Part shown: piece after piece, positions 29,140-37,640 of the stretch
How the letters are laid out: each line of letters opens with the position of its first letter
Position numbering within the stretch: position 1 is the first letter of the stretch
Assembly: GCF_000026005.1 (NCBI RefSeq)
Contig: NC_005295.2
Span: forward strand, 1-64,000
DNA length: 64,000 nt
Direction: 5' to 3'
DNA from: Ehrlichia ruminantium str. Welgevonden
GTDB lineage: Bacteria > Pseudomonadota > Alphaproteobacteria > Rickettsiales > Anaplasmataceae
Translations under genes and position numbers: made by a program
The notes under the pieces: generated by a model
The model's input: only the letters and a program-made list of their open reading frames with translations
The model's database searches: none
What the model was told of the DNA's origin: nothing

Positions 29140-30513
29140 ATGGGTATTGATAATTATGATGGTGAAACTTCAAAAAAATTAACTATGCAAGAGTTATATA
29201 AAGCTCTTGGTACAATGTTCAAGGAGGCATATAGCCAATTTGCAGGTAAGGATGCTAAAAAAGATTCAACGGTGTTGGATGATCAGGGTGATCTATCTAA
29301 AACTACAGTTCCAGTAGCACATGAGCATGAACCAAGTGATGAAAAACCTTATGAAGAAAATCATCAAGTTCTAGGAGAAGGTGCGCATGGAGTACAACAT
29401 GCAGTTCCAGTAGCATCTGAGCATGAATCAAGTGGTGAAACCTCTCATGAAGAAGACCATAGAGTTTTAGGAGAAGATGAAGCACATGATATAGAACATA
29501 CAGTTCCAGTAGCATCTGAGCATGAATCAAGTAGTGAAACCTCTCATGAAGAAGAGCATAAAGTTCTAGGAGAAGAAGATGCGCATGAAGTACAACATAC
29601 AGTTCCAGTAGCATCTGAGCATGAATCAAGTGGTGAAACCTCTCATGAAGAAGACCATAGAGTTTTAGGAGAAGATGAAGCACATGATATCGAACATGCA
29701 GTTCCAGTAACATCTGAGCATGAATCAAGTGGTGAAACCTCTCATGAAGAAGACCATAGAGTTTTAGGAGAAGATGAAGCACATGATATAGAACATGCAG
29801 TTCCAGTAGCACATGAACATGAATCAAGTGGTGAAACCTCTCATGAAGAAGAGCATAAAGTTCTAGGAGAAGAAGATGCGCATGAAGTACAACATGCAGT
29901 TCCAGTAGCACATGAACATGAATCAAGTGGTGAAGCCTCTCATGAAGAAGGACATAAAGTTCTAGGAGAAGAAGATGCGCATGAAGTACAACATACAGTT
30001 CCAGTAGCACATAAACATGAATCAAGTGGTGAAACCTCTCATGAAGAAGGACATAAAGTTCTAGGAGAAGAAGATGCGCATGAAGTACAACATACGGTTC
30101 CAGTAGCACATGAACATGAATCAAGTGGTGAAAAATTTGATGAGAAAGACCATAAAGTTTCAGAAGAACCTAAGCATATATCAAGTGGTGAATTATTGCA
30201 GAAAGAAGAACAACCTACTGTTCCAATAGAACCTGTGTTAGGGAAGACTCCAGTACTTAAAGTACAAGCTAGTCATACACATGAGCCTATTGTGATACAA
30301 TATTACTTATGTAATGTAGAAAATGGGAAAGCTGTTTGTGGGGTTCAAGAGGTAACATTACTTGGTATAAGTGCTAATCACAATGATGTTATGAAATGTT
30401 ATGATGTAAATACCTCTTCTTTAAACAACTGTTTGCATCATCATGGTGGACATAGTCATGATATGCACCACACTCATCATTGTCCTTGTAACCATGAAAT
30501 TACATTTGCTTAA
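29140..30513 (+). CDS. Acidic tandem-repeat protein (TRP120-like secreted effector candidate)
   Basis: 457 aa in three parts: a 56-residue N-terminus, a repeat array (residues 57 to about 328) of 33-residue units beginning VPVA and containing HESSGETSHEE, and a His/Cys-containing C-terminus (about 345-457) ending in a His-rich tail (HHHGGHSHDMHHTHHCPCNH). There is no signal peptide. Ehrlichia TRPs are strongly acidic, type I-secreted, major antigens, and TRP120 of E. chaffeensis lies beside virD4, as this gene does. The repeat sequence itself differs from those I remember for E. chaffeensis and E. canis, so orthology rests on position and architecture. An aggggaat ribosome-binding site precedes the ATG. 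Confidence 0.8.
   Translation: MGIDNYDGETSKKLTMQELYKALGTMFKEAYSQFAGKDAKKDSTVLDDQGDLSKTTVPVAHEHEPSDEKPYEENHQVLGEGAHGVQHAVPVASEHESSGETSHEEDHRVLGEDEAHDIEHTVPVASEHESSSETSHEEEHKVLGEEDAHEVQHTVPVASEHESSGETSHEEDHRVLGEDEAHDIEHAVPVTSEHESSGETSHEEDHRVLGEDEAHDIEHAVPVAHEHESSGETSHEEEHKVLGEEDAHEVQHAVPVAHEHESSGEASHEEGHKVLGEEDAHEVQHTVPVAHKHESSGETSHEEGHKVLGEEDAHEVQHTVPVAHEHESSGEKFDEKDHKVSEEPKHISSGELLQKEEQPTVPIEPVLGKTPVLKVQASHTHEPIVIQYYLCNVENGKAVCGVQEVTLLGISANHNDVMKCYDVNTSSLNNCLHHHGGHSHDMHHTHHCPCNHEITFA
29308..30125 (+). repeat. 99-bp coding tandem repeat array in the TRP gene
   Basis: One divergent 96-bp unit (29308-29403), seven 99-bp units (29404-30096) and a truncated ninth unit that loses the pattern after about 30125. 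Two unit variants alternate: one with HRVLGEDEAHDIEH and one with HKVLGEEDAHEVQH. Units 6-8 are the most alike and start VPVAH instead of VPVAS, so the array appears to have grown by duplication at both levels. Confidence 0.97.
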
Positions 30514-31164
30514 ATATTAAAATTATATAACGTAGCTAAAAGTAGGTAATACTTTGAAAAGTATTACCTACTTATGTTGATAAGAATAATTAGGTGCAAG
30601 CTATAATGATGTGGTTTTTATTATAAGGTGAAATAAATTAGTTTATATTTTTATGTTTGTATAAAAAGAGTAGTTTGTAATACCTCTGTTGTAACCTTTA
30701 TAGGTTTTGTATTGTGTTTATTTATTAAGTAGTTTAATGAGAATTTAGAATTAGTTTGAATTTATCTCTAAGACTATAAGGTTCTGTCTATATTTGATTT
30801 TCAGTGCTGTAAATAATTATGTTAAAACTAAAGTGATTATATAGAAGTTAAATAAAAAAATAGTAAGTTTGTATTAGATGTAATTGAAGAGTTTTTATAA
30901 AATATGTAATAATATCAGTGAGATTCTTTTTTTATGAATAATACAGTAATTATTACCAAATAAATTTTCTATTACATAATAGAACTGTAACAATATAATT
31001 TATGTATATAACAAAAAAAAAGGTTTAACATTTTATAATATAAGGAAGATTTTATTGCTTATGGTTAGTTTTTACTTCAGGATAATTGTTGAATAGAATT
31101 ATAAAGTAAGTCTCTTATTTTCTGTTAGCAAGTTACTTACTTTATAATGTATTAGATATTTTAT
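30514..31164. other. Spacer between convergent TRP and virD4 genes
   Basis: About 650 bp with no plausible gene. It carries the 15-bp hairpin at 30540-30573 and otherwise only A+T-rich sequence. Confidence 0.6.
30540..30573 (+). terminator. Strong hairpin after the TRP gene
   Basis: A perfect 15-bp inverted repeat, AAGTAGGTAATACTT at 30540-30554 and its complement at 30559-30573, with a 4-base TGAA loop, 27 bases after the stop codon. There is no T run after it, so it may act as a transcript 3'-end stabiliser or a bidirectional barrier to the convergent vir transcript as well as a terminator. Confidence 0.65.
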
Positions 31165-33570
31165 TTATTGTTTAGCATTTTTCTTCTTACTAGTATTTTT
31201 CTTTTTTGGTTTTTTGTTATCAGTTTGCTTTATATCTTCCTCAACGTCATTATTTTCATAAAGATAATCATTTTGACTTATGTGATTATTATTTTCTTCT
31301 TCATCCTCATTACTTTCCTTGTTGTCTTCGTCTTCATATTGATGATCTAGGTCATCATAATCATCTGTACCTTCATTTATGTGATCAGTATTTCTGTTGT
31401 ATTGTTCATGATGTTGGTCTTCACTTTGATCTATATTGTGATCATATTCCATGTTAATTTCGTTTGTATCACTTTCAGTATTGTCTGTATTCTTATGATA
31501 CTCATTTTGGTAATCATCATATACATCTTCTTCATTACTTTCATCATCTTCTTCGTATTCATTTTCATCTTCATCTTCATCTTCATCAATGTTTTCTTTG
31601 TATGTATCTAACTTATGGTCATATATATCATCATGTTGGTCATAATTTTCATCATCGAACTCTTGATTATAATCTTCATCTGTGTATTCATCTAAATCAT
31701 CAAAATCAAAATCATCATCATAATTATCAGGTTCTTCTTCTATGCTCTCATACATACTATGTTCTTGGTTATCAGTTTTAGCAGGAATATTACCTTCAAG
31801 GCTTGGTATAGTATTTTCATTTTCTTTATATGTTGGTTTTATATTATTAGGATCGTAAGGTTCTTGAGTAGGAACAAAAGTACTTTTTAATAATTTTTTT
31901 GTAAAGTTTTTGTCTTCGAAATATTTTATCTTTTTCGACTTTATAGGATAAGTAGACTCTATTAACAGTATTTGTTCATCTCTAGGTAACATTATTACTT
32001 CTTGTGGTAATAACAGTGCTCTTTGTGTTTCTGATATATGTAATGAACGAGATGCTGGATTGAGATCTAAGAATTTTGGTCTGTTTAAAGATTCTTGATT
32101 AACAGTTTTATTTCCTATAAGTTGTGATATTAAGTTTGCAGTTTCAATATTATTTGCTGCAAAAGTAATTCTGTAAGTGGAGTTTGATAAGAATGAATTC
32201 ATTCCTGCTTCTTCGTATATACCTTTGAGCTGTTCTGTATCTTGAATTATTAAAAATAATCTTACCCTATATCCACGGAAATATGCAATACCAGTTTGAA
32301 ATTGCTCCATTTTTCCAAGTGTTGGAAACTCGTCCATTAAGAATAATACACCATACGGTTCGTCATCTGATGGTAAATTTCTACATAAAAATTCGGTAGC
32401 TTGTTGATAAAAAACTTGCATTAAAGGTCTGAGACGAGTTAGATTATCTGGTGTTAATCCAACATATACTGTAACTTTTTTTCTTTTAAAATCTTGAATA
32501 TTGAAATCACTAGATGCTGTAGCTGTGTCTATTAATGGATTTGCCCATAGTTCTAGAGATGAGTTCATTGTTGATACTACGCCTGAACGTTCTTTATCAG
32601 CTTTTTGTAAGAATGCAGCTATGTTCATGTACGCAACTGGGTGAATTTTTTTTCCTATTGTGTCTAGTACTACTGCTAAGTTATATACAACATCGTCGCT
32701 ACGCATTGTACGTACAACTTCTCCAAAAGATTTTACTTTTTCTGGTACTGCAAGTAGATATAAAACTACTCCAACAAATAAACTACGTGCTTCATTGTAC
32801 CAAAAATCTTGTTCTGGCATTATTAAGTTAGCAATTTTTTGTACATCATCTACCATTTGTCCAGGTTTAGAACTTATCCAATCTAAAGGATTATAGCAAT
32901 GACTTATTCCATCTGGTTGTGCTGGATTCCATACGAAAACTTCTTGTCCTCTTTTCTTTCTCCATCCGCTTGTTAACTCATAGTTCTCTAATTTTATGTC
33001 ATGTACTACTACAGAATCTTCCCAAAACAATAAGTTGGGTATTACAAATCCTACACCTTTTCCAGAACCTGTTGGTGCAAACAATAATGCATGTTGAAAA
33101 CCGTCAGCAATTAAGTATCCTCTCTTATCTTTTCCTAATAGTATACCTTTTCTACTACGTAAACCTATTTTACGTATATCTTTTTCTGTTGCCCATCTTG
33201 AGTCACCATGTAGAGATTCTTTTTTCTTAAATGGTCTCCAGTCGAATAATATATTCCGTAAGTTCCATAATATAGCACTGAAAATACCTATTGGTATTAT
33301 TAAAGAAAATGCTAATTTTGATAACAATACTGCATCATATAGTGAAGGATTGTGCCACCAGTGTTCTATATATGTAAAAATTGTAGGCCAAATTCTATCT
33401 GGAAAATCATGAAAACTAGGATTTATTGTGTTAAAATCTAAATAATCTGGTCCCCATACCATTAGAATAAATAGTACACCTGATAAATAGAAACAAAATT
33501 CTAGTCCAAAGAATGCACCTAGAAATAGAAATAAAATATTGCGAATATGATTTGCGCTTGTACTATCCAT
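31165..33570 (-). CDS. virD4: Type IV secretion coupling protein VirD4
   Basis: Inner-membrane ATPase that recruits substrates to the type IV secretion channel. 801 aa: membrane segments near 11-37 and 84-104, a HGDSRWAT motif, Walker A APTGSGKG at 165-172, and Walker B region VLFLMDEFPTLGKMEQF. Residues from about 605 to 785 form an extension dominated by Asp, Glu, Asn and Tyr, ending in a Lys-rich tail (KKPKKKNTSKKKNAK). VirD4 of many bacteria stops near residue 600, so the extension is the unusual part. Last gene of the virB8-virD4 operon, 40 bp after virB11. Confidence 0.96.
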   Translation of the reverse strand: MDSTSANHIRNILFLFLGAFFGLEFCFYLSGVLFILMVWGPDYLDFNTINPSFHDFPDRIWPTIFTYIEHWWHNPSLYDAVLLSKLAFSLIIPIGIFSAILWNLRNILFDWRPFKKKESLHGDSRWATEKDIRKIGLRSRKGILLGKDKRGYLIADGFQHALLFAPTGSGKGVGFVIPNLLFWEDSVVVHDIKLENYELTSGWRKKRGQEVFVWNPAQPDGISHCYNPLDWISSKPGQMVDDVQKIANLIMPEQDFWYNEARSLFVGVVLYLLAVPEKVKSFGEVVRTMRSDDVVYNLAVVLDTIGKKIHPVAYMNIAAFLQKADKERSGVVSTMNSSLELWANPLIDTATASSDFNIQDFKRKKVTVYVGLTPDNLTRLRPLMQVFYQQATEFLCRNLPSDDEPYGVLFLMDEFPTLGKMEQFQTGIAYFRGYRVRLFLIIQDTEQLKGIYEEAGMNSFLSNSTYRITFAANNIETANLISQLIGNKTVNQESLNRPKFLDLNPASRSLHISETQRALLLPQEVIMLPRDEQILLIESTYPIKSKKIKYFEDKNFTKKLLKSTFVPTQEPYDPNNIKPTYKENENTIPSLEGNIPAKTDNQEHSMYESIEEEPDNYDDDFDFDDLDEYTDEDYNQEFDDENYDQHDDIYDHKLDTYKENIDEDEDEDENEYEEDDESNEEDVYDDYQNEYHKNTDNTESDTNEINMEYDHNIDQSEDQHHEQYNRNTDHINEGTDDYDDLDHQYEDEDNKESNEDEEENNNHISQNDYLYENNDVEEDIKQTDNKKPKKKNTSKKKNAKQ

Positions 33571-33610
33571 AACACTAATAACTTACATATATAAAATTTG
33601 TTTATTTAAT

Positions 33611-34609
33611 TTAATCATTTTTCTGTAAAGATTTAGTGAACAGTATTTCTGATACATATCTTACACCAGATGATCCACGTTTTAATTGTATTACAATATC
33701 AACTATATTGGTTATATAATTGATAATTTGATCAGGAGGAATACCAAGACCTGCTTGCATAACCATAAGTTTTAATTGTTCAAGAGCCATCATTGGTGTA
33801 TCAGCATGTAGAGTAGATATTGATCCAGGGTGTCCTGTATTAATTGCTCTTAGGAAACTAAAAGCTTCTGCTCCACGTAGCTCTCCAACTATTATTCTAT
33901 CTGGACGTAACCTTAAGCATGCTTCTATTAGATCTTGAATACTTACTTTAGCTCTACCTTGCCCTCCTTTGGATGTTATAAGATGTACTCGATTTGGATG
34001 ATTATTTAAAACAATTTCTCTTGCATCCTCTACTGTAATTAACCTTTCATCCTTTGGTATGGTACGTAATGCCGCATTAGTAAAAGTTGTTTTTCCCGTT
34101 GATGTACCACCACTTATTATTATGTTTTTCTTATGTAATATTGCATACTCTAAAAAGTCTTTGATTTTTTTTTGTTTTAATAATTTATTGAGTTCAATAT
34201 CTACGGTATTCTGTTGATTTTCTGTTATGGCTTGGTCAAATGCTCCCATTTTTTCATAGTCATCTAAGGAAAGCTGCATAGCTGATGGTTTCCTTATTGA
34301 CATAGCAACTGCAGTTGCTTCACATGCTGGAGGAAAAACTATCTGTATACGATAGCCATTAGGTAATGTTGCTGATAATAGGGGATTTTCCTCACTTATT
34401 TTTTGTTCTGTAGCCTGGGCAATTAATCTTCCTAATGCTTTTAGGTGTGATAGATTGAGAACTGGTATAGATTCACAACGTATATTTCCTCGATTTTCTA
34501 TCCACACCTCACACTCTTGGTTTATAGATATTTCATTTACTCCTTCTTCCTGAAAGATAGCCTGTAATGGTTCAAGATATGTATTTAAAGCTGCATAACT
34601 TGTTGTCAT
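33611..34609 (-). CDS. virB11: Type IV secretion ATPase VirB11
   Basis: Hexameric cytosolic ATPase of the type IV secretion machine. 332 aa, with an N-terminal domain and a C-terminal RecA-like domain. Walker A GGTSTGKTT is at 167-175, the Asp box LITVEDAREI, the Walker B/His-box segment RPDRIIVGELRGAEAFSFLRAINTGHPGSISTLHAD and LEQLKLMVMQAG. It lies 23 bp after virB10 and 40 bp before virD4. Confidence 0.97.
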   Translation of the reverse strand: MTTSYAALNTYLEPLQAIFQEEGVNEISINQECEVWIENRGNIRCESIPVLNLSHLKALGRLIAQATEQKISEENPLLSATLPNGYRIQIVFPPACEATAVAMSIRKPSAMQLSLDDYEKMGAFDQAITENQQNTVDIELNKLLKQKKIKDFLEYAILHKKNIIISGGTSTGKTTFTNAALRTIPKDERLITVEDAREIVLNNHPNRVHLITSKGGQGRAKVSIQDLIEACLRLRPDRIIVGELRGAEAFSFLRAINTGHPGSISTLHADTPMMALEQLKLMVMQAGLGIPPDQIINYITNIVDIVIQLKRGSSGVRYVSEILFTKSLQKND

Positions 34610-34632
34610 ATAAACCTTCTAAAAAAACTATA

Positions 34633-35979
34633 TTAATTTACTACATTTATTCCACGTACTGCTTCTTTGGGAAACACAATATCTTTATTAACAAACACTT
34701 TTAGTAGAGTACCTTGGTCCACATATACTGTTGGATTATTGTTTGTATACTTTTGTATAATGTCCTTTATAGACTGTGAAAAATCATCTACTGCTTTAGA
34801 TAGAATTTTTACAGGTAATGTGGTTTTTGTTTTATCTTTATCCTTATCCTTATCTTTGTCTTTATCTTTATCTTTATCCTTATCGTCAGACTTTGACTCT
34901 ATAATTGGATGATCATTTATTTCAGGAATTTTTGAAGTTACATATGATGTTGCTATCGATACACCTGCAAGTAGTATAGTGGAGGTTAATATGCTGCCAA
35001 CTTTGGTATCAACAACCCCTGATGCTCCTTGTCTTCCTAGTTCATCTGTTCCAGTAGAATCAAGTGCTATATCTACGCCGTGAGGTAGAATTACTCTGTT
35101 CCAGGATATTTGAACTCTAGTTTTTCCTGGGCTGGCATTGAAAGAATAATTACCTATAAGTCTTGATCCTTTTGGTATCATAACTACGTTACCAGCTTCT
35201 GAATAAACATCACGTGCTACTATGCCTCTTAATGTACCTTGTAGGTCAGAATTAATTGCAGTTTCTAAAACTACATCAATTATCTTACCTTGTAAGATTG
35301 TTAATTCTAAATTGTTAATTTTTGTTGCTACTACATTAGGAGACGATGTGGGTTTGAATGACATTACTGAATCTACAAAATTACCAATTTTGTTATTAGG
35401 ATCAGTACCTTCTTCATTGTTTTGTCCAGCTGTTAAATCCTGCCCTCCTGATATGGTAAGCATGGATGTTGTTCTTCTCTCTTTATCATATCCTGTTGTT
35501 GTTGGTGCAATAGGTGTAACTACTTCTACATTATTTTGAGTAGGTAGGGGTATCTTAACTTCTGGTTCTGATTTAGTTTCAACGGTTGGTAAAGGTGCTG
35601 GTATTTTTTTTTCTTTTTGTACAATTTTTGGTACTTCTAATACTTTAGGTTTTTCAATAGTTGGTAGTGATGGTAAAGATGGTGATACTAATGGAGGTAA
35701 CTCTGGTAATTGAGGTGGAATATTTACCATTGGAGAAACCTCTTGAGCTGGTGGTACAGAATCTTTTAATAATTTTTCTATGTCTACTTCTTGTGATGAT
35801 TTTGATGTAGTTGTTGAATCATCTGTTTTTTTGTTGTTGAAGAAAAAGTAATAGGTTAATCCTAATACAACTACAAGTGCTCCTACTATTATAGCTTTTT
35901 TTCCTTTATGTGTTCCTACAACATTGACACTTTCTTCAAGTTCTATGTTATTGTGGTTATTGTAATTTTCTTCTGACAT
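34633..35979 (-). CDS. virB10: Type IV secretion protein VirB10
   Basis: Envelope-spanning scaffold of the type IV core complex. 448 aa: cytosolic N-terminus, one membrane helix at about 27-47, a proline-rich periplasmic stretch (about 75-150) and the C-terminal beta-barrel domain (TAINSDLQGTLRGIVARDVY, IPKGSRLIGNYSF, WNRVILPHGVDIALDS, and a final TVYVDQGTLLKVFVNKDIVF). A run of alternating Lys-Asp, residues 365-383, interrupts the barrel where the antenna helices are expected. 21 bp separate it from virB9. Confidence 0.95.
   Translation of the reverse strand: MSEENYNNHNNIELEESVNVVGTHKGKKAIIVGALVVVLGLTYYFFFNNKKTDDSTTTSKSSQEVDIEKLLKDSVPPAQEVSPMVNIPPQLPELPPLVSPSLPSLPTIEKPKVLEVPKIVQKEKKIPAPLPTVETKSEPEVKIPLPTQNNVEVVTPIAPTTTGYDKERRTTSMLTISGGQDLTAGQNNEEGTDPNNKIGNFVDSVMSFKPTSSPNVVATKINNLELTILQGKIIDVVLETAINSDLQGTLRGIVARDVYSEAGNVVMIPKGSRLIGNYSFNASPGKTRVQISWNRVILPHGVDIALDSTGTDELGRQGASGVVDTKVGSILTSTILLAGVSIATSYVTSKIPEINDHPIIESKSDDKDKDKDKDKDKDKDKDKTKTTLPVKILSKAVDDFSQSIKDIIQKYTNNNPTVYVDQGTLLKVFVNKDIVFPKEAVRGINVVN
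34831..34887 (-). repeat. Hexanucleotide repeat encoding (Lys-Asp)n in virB10
   Basis: About nine successive 6-bp units (AARGAY on the coding strand) in frame. Third-position variation (ttatct, ttatcc, ttgtct) shows they are not all identical, but the tract is long enough to slip. Length changes by whole units would keep the frame. Confidence 0.9.
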
Positions 35980-35999
35980 AGTGTACCATATGAGTTTTA

Positions 36000-36803
36000 T
36001 TATAAATGCTTGTTAGTAATGTTTATGAATTCATTCTTATATTGAATATATAAATTTTTATGTACACCCTTTATTATTACATAGTTTTGTAATAATAGCA
36101 TTTTACAGGGTACCTTTTGACCAGAATTGTTATATGTAAATATTTGTGGAATAATCTTATTATTATTTGCAAACTTAAAGTATGTTAATTTTCCATCATC
36201 AAATAATTCTACTGGTGATATTTTATTATCTTCTATTTGATTATCTATAGTATAATTGTGTTTTGTAGAGTTAGGTTTTATAATTACATTATTAGATTTA
36301 GGTATAGAAATATCTGGTACCTTTATTTTATTTAATTCAAATTCCTCTTCAGTTTTTGGATAATAGAAACGTACTATATAAGCTAGATCTCTTAGCTCAG
36401 AGTATCCAGCGTCATTTTCCTTTTTATCGTTATTGGAATTATTTTCACTACGGCATATGAGATCAAAGGCGTAACTTCTTCCTTTACTAGTTTCTATTAG
36501 CATGTTTGTTTTTCCATTTTTTTCCAATGGCATGATGAATAATTTATTTCCTATTGGTCTGACTTTCCAGCTTGCAGTATCACCCATTGCTAGCATTTTT
36601 ATAGTTTCTCCCTTTGAAAACTCTATATATGAATGATAGCCATAGTTAAATACTACATCGTAAACTTCGTTATTACTGTATATGAAAGTCTTAATCCTAC
36701 TGTCTATTGCTATTGGATTATTATTTTCATTTACAGCGTATGCACTATTACTTACTGTAACTAGTGCTAATAATATTGTAAAAATCTTATAAAAATTCAT
36801 CAT
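36000..36803 (-). CDS. virB9: Type IV secretion protein VirB9
   Basis: Outer-membrane-associated component of the core complex. 267 aa with an N-terminal signal peptide (about 1-23, ending SAYA). The N-terminal domain includes DSRIKTFIYSNNEVYDVVFNYGYHSYIEFSKGE, and the C-terminal domain has ELFDDGKLTYFKFANNNKIIPQIF, the segment that pairs with VirB7/VirB10. The Ser/Asn-rich linker is typical. The start overlaps the end of virB8 by 17 bp, indicating translational coupling. Confidence 0.95.
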   Translation of the reverse strand: MMNFYKIFTILLALVTVSNSAYAVNENNNPIAIDSRIKTFIYSNNEVYDVVFNYGYHSYIEFSKGETIKMLAMGDTASWKVRPIGNKLFIMPLEKNGKTNMLIETSKGRSYAFDLICRSENNSNNDKKENDAGYSELRDLAYIVRFYYPKTEEEFELNKIKVPDISIPKSNNVIIKPNSTKHNYTIDNQIEDNKISPVELFDDGKLTYFKFANNNKIIPQIFTYNNSGQKVPCKMLLLQNYVIIKGVHKNLYIQYKNEFINITNKHL

Positions 36804-37485
36804 CTGCCCTATAGTAAGTTATTTGAAATCCTAAAGGATTGACTTGACGTTCTTGCTCATTCATTTCGAGAGTTGCATATTGGAATGACAAAGTAGCTAT
36901 CCTATCTTTTTTCACTACCCCATTTGGGGTATTGAACTCTAAAGAGAACCTTATTTGTACATTTCCTGGACGTAAGTGTTGTAATGATCTAATTTTTAAA
37001 ATACCTGAAGTTACATTTGCATATAAGTTTAAAGGACTTGCAGGATTGCTTAATCTTGTCCATCTACGAAATTCTGCATATGTTGTTTGATCAGATAGCA
37101 AACGAACCTTTGTATAATAATTATATTGAAAATTATTAGGATCGAAAAGTTCTCTTGATCTTACATACTCTATTATAAAATAATTGTTTAAAACTTCATC
37201 TGCTGAGTATTGTTTTACTGAGATTGGATTAACTAATGTAGTAATACCAGATTTTTTTTCTATTTCTACTACAAATGGTTCTATAGTTCTACTTTTACTT
37301 ATGTTAGAAATTACAAAAACGCTAACTCCTACTGTACACAATGCTAACATAGTAAGAAATAATAGTATATTTCTTTGTATAAGAATGGAACTGTAGCGAC
37401 TTACATGCCAGCTATGTGCCAAGTTTTCACTCTGTGGTATACTACTACTCTTACTTACCTTATTCTTTTTTCCAAATTTAAACAT
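36787..37485 (-). CDS. virB8: Type IV secretion protein VirB8
   Basis: Bitopic inner-membrane assembly factor. 232 aa: basic cytosolic N-terminus, one membrane helix at about 40-61, and a periplasmic NTF2-like domain with NYFIIEYVRSRELFD, YAEFRRW and the C-terminal NPLGFQITYYRADDEF. It is the first vir gene of the operon and lies 155 bp downstream of ribA on the same strand. In Wolbachia, ribA and virB8-virD4 are reported to be co-transcribed; the same order here suggests the same arrangement. Confidence 0.95.
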   Translation of the reverse strand: MFKFGKKNKVSKSSSIPQSENLAHSWHVSRYSSILIQRNILLFLTMLALCTVGVSVFVISNISKSRTIEPFVVEIEKKSGITTLVNPISVKQYSADEVLNNYFIIEYVRSRELFDPNNFQYNYYTKVRLLSDQTTYAEFRRWTRLSNPASPLNLYANVTSGILKIRSLQHLRPGNVQIRFSLEFNTPNGVVKKDRIATLSFQYATLEMNEQERQVNPLGFQITYYRADDEFL

Positions 37486-37543
37486 ATGTATAATTAACCT
37501 TATAGTTTAAACTGTATCCTGTGATAGAAATAGCAAAAGTTTA

Positions 37544-37560
37544 CTACCCTATCATGGTAG
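37544..37560 (-). promoter_or_regulatory. Short hairpin in the ribA-virB8 spacer
   Basis: CTACC...GGTAG forms a 5-bp stem with a 7-base loop in the 155-bp spacer upstream of virB8. It could be an attenuator or part of the regulator-binding region controlling the vir operon (the EcxR protein does this in E. chaffeensis). Weak evidence from sequence alone. Confidence 0.3.
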
Positions 37561-37640
37561 GTCACTAAAGCGTATATATACCCTATTTATTTACATCAGA
37601 TTAACATTGATATGTAAAAATAGCATAAAAAAGCATTTTC

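Noticed and set aside
29303-30124. 273-codon open frame on the minus strand, rich in Leu/His/Val
   Set aside because: It is the exact antisense shadow of the TRP repeat array and inherits its 33-codon periodicity; no start signal or independent evidence.
31168-31781. Several plus-strand frames opposite virD4
   Set aside because: They mirror the Asp/Glu-rich codons of the VirD4 tail (GAT/GAA read backwards as Ile/Phe/His), a composition artefact.
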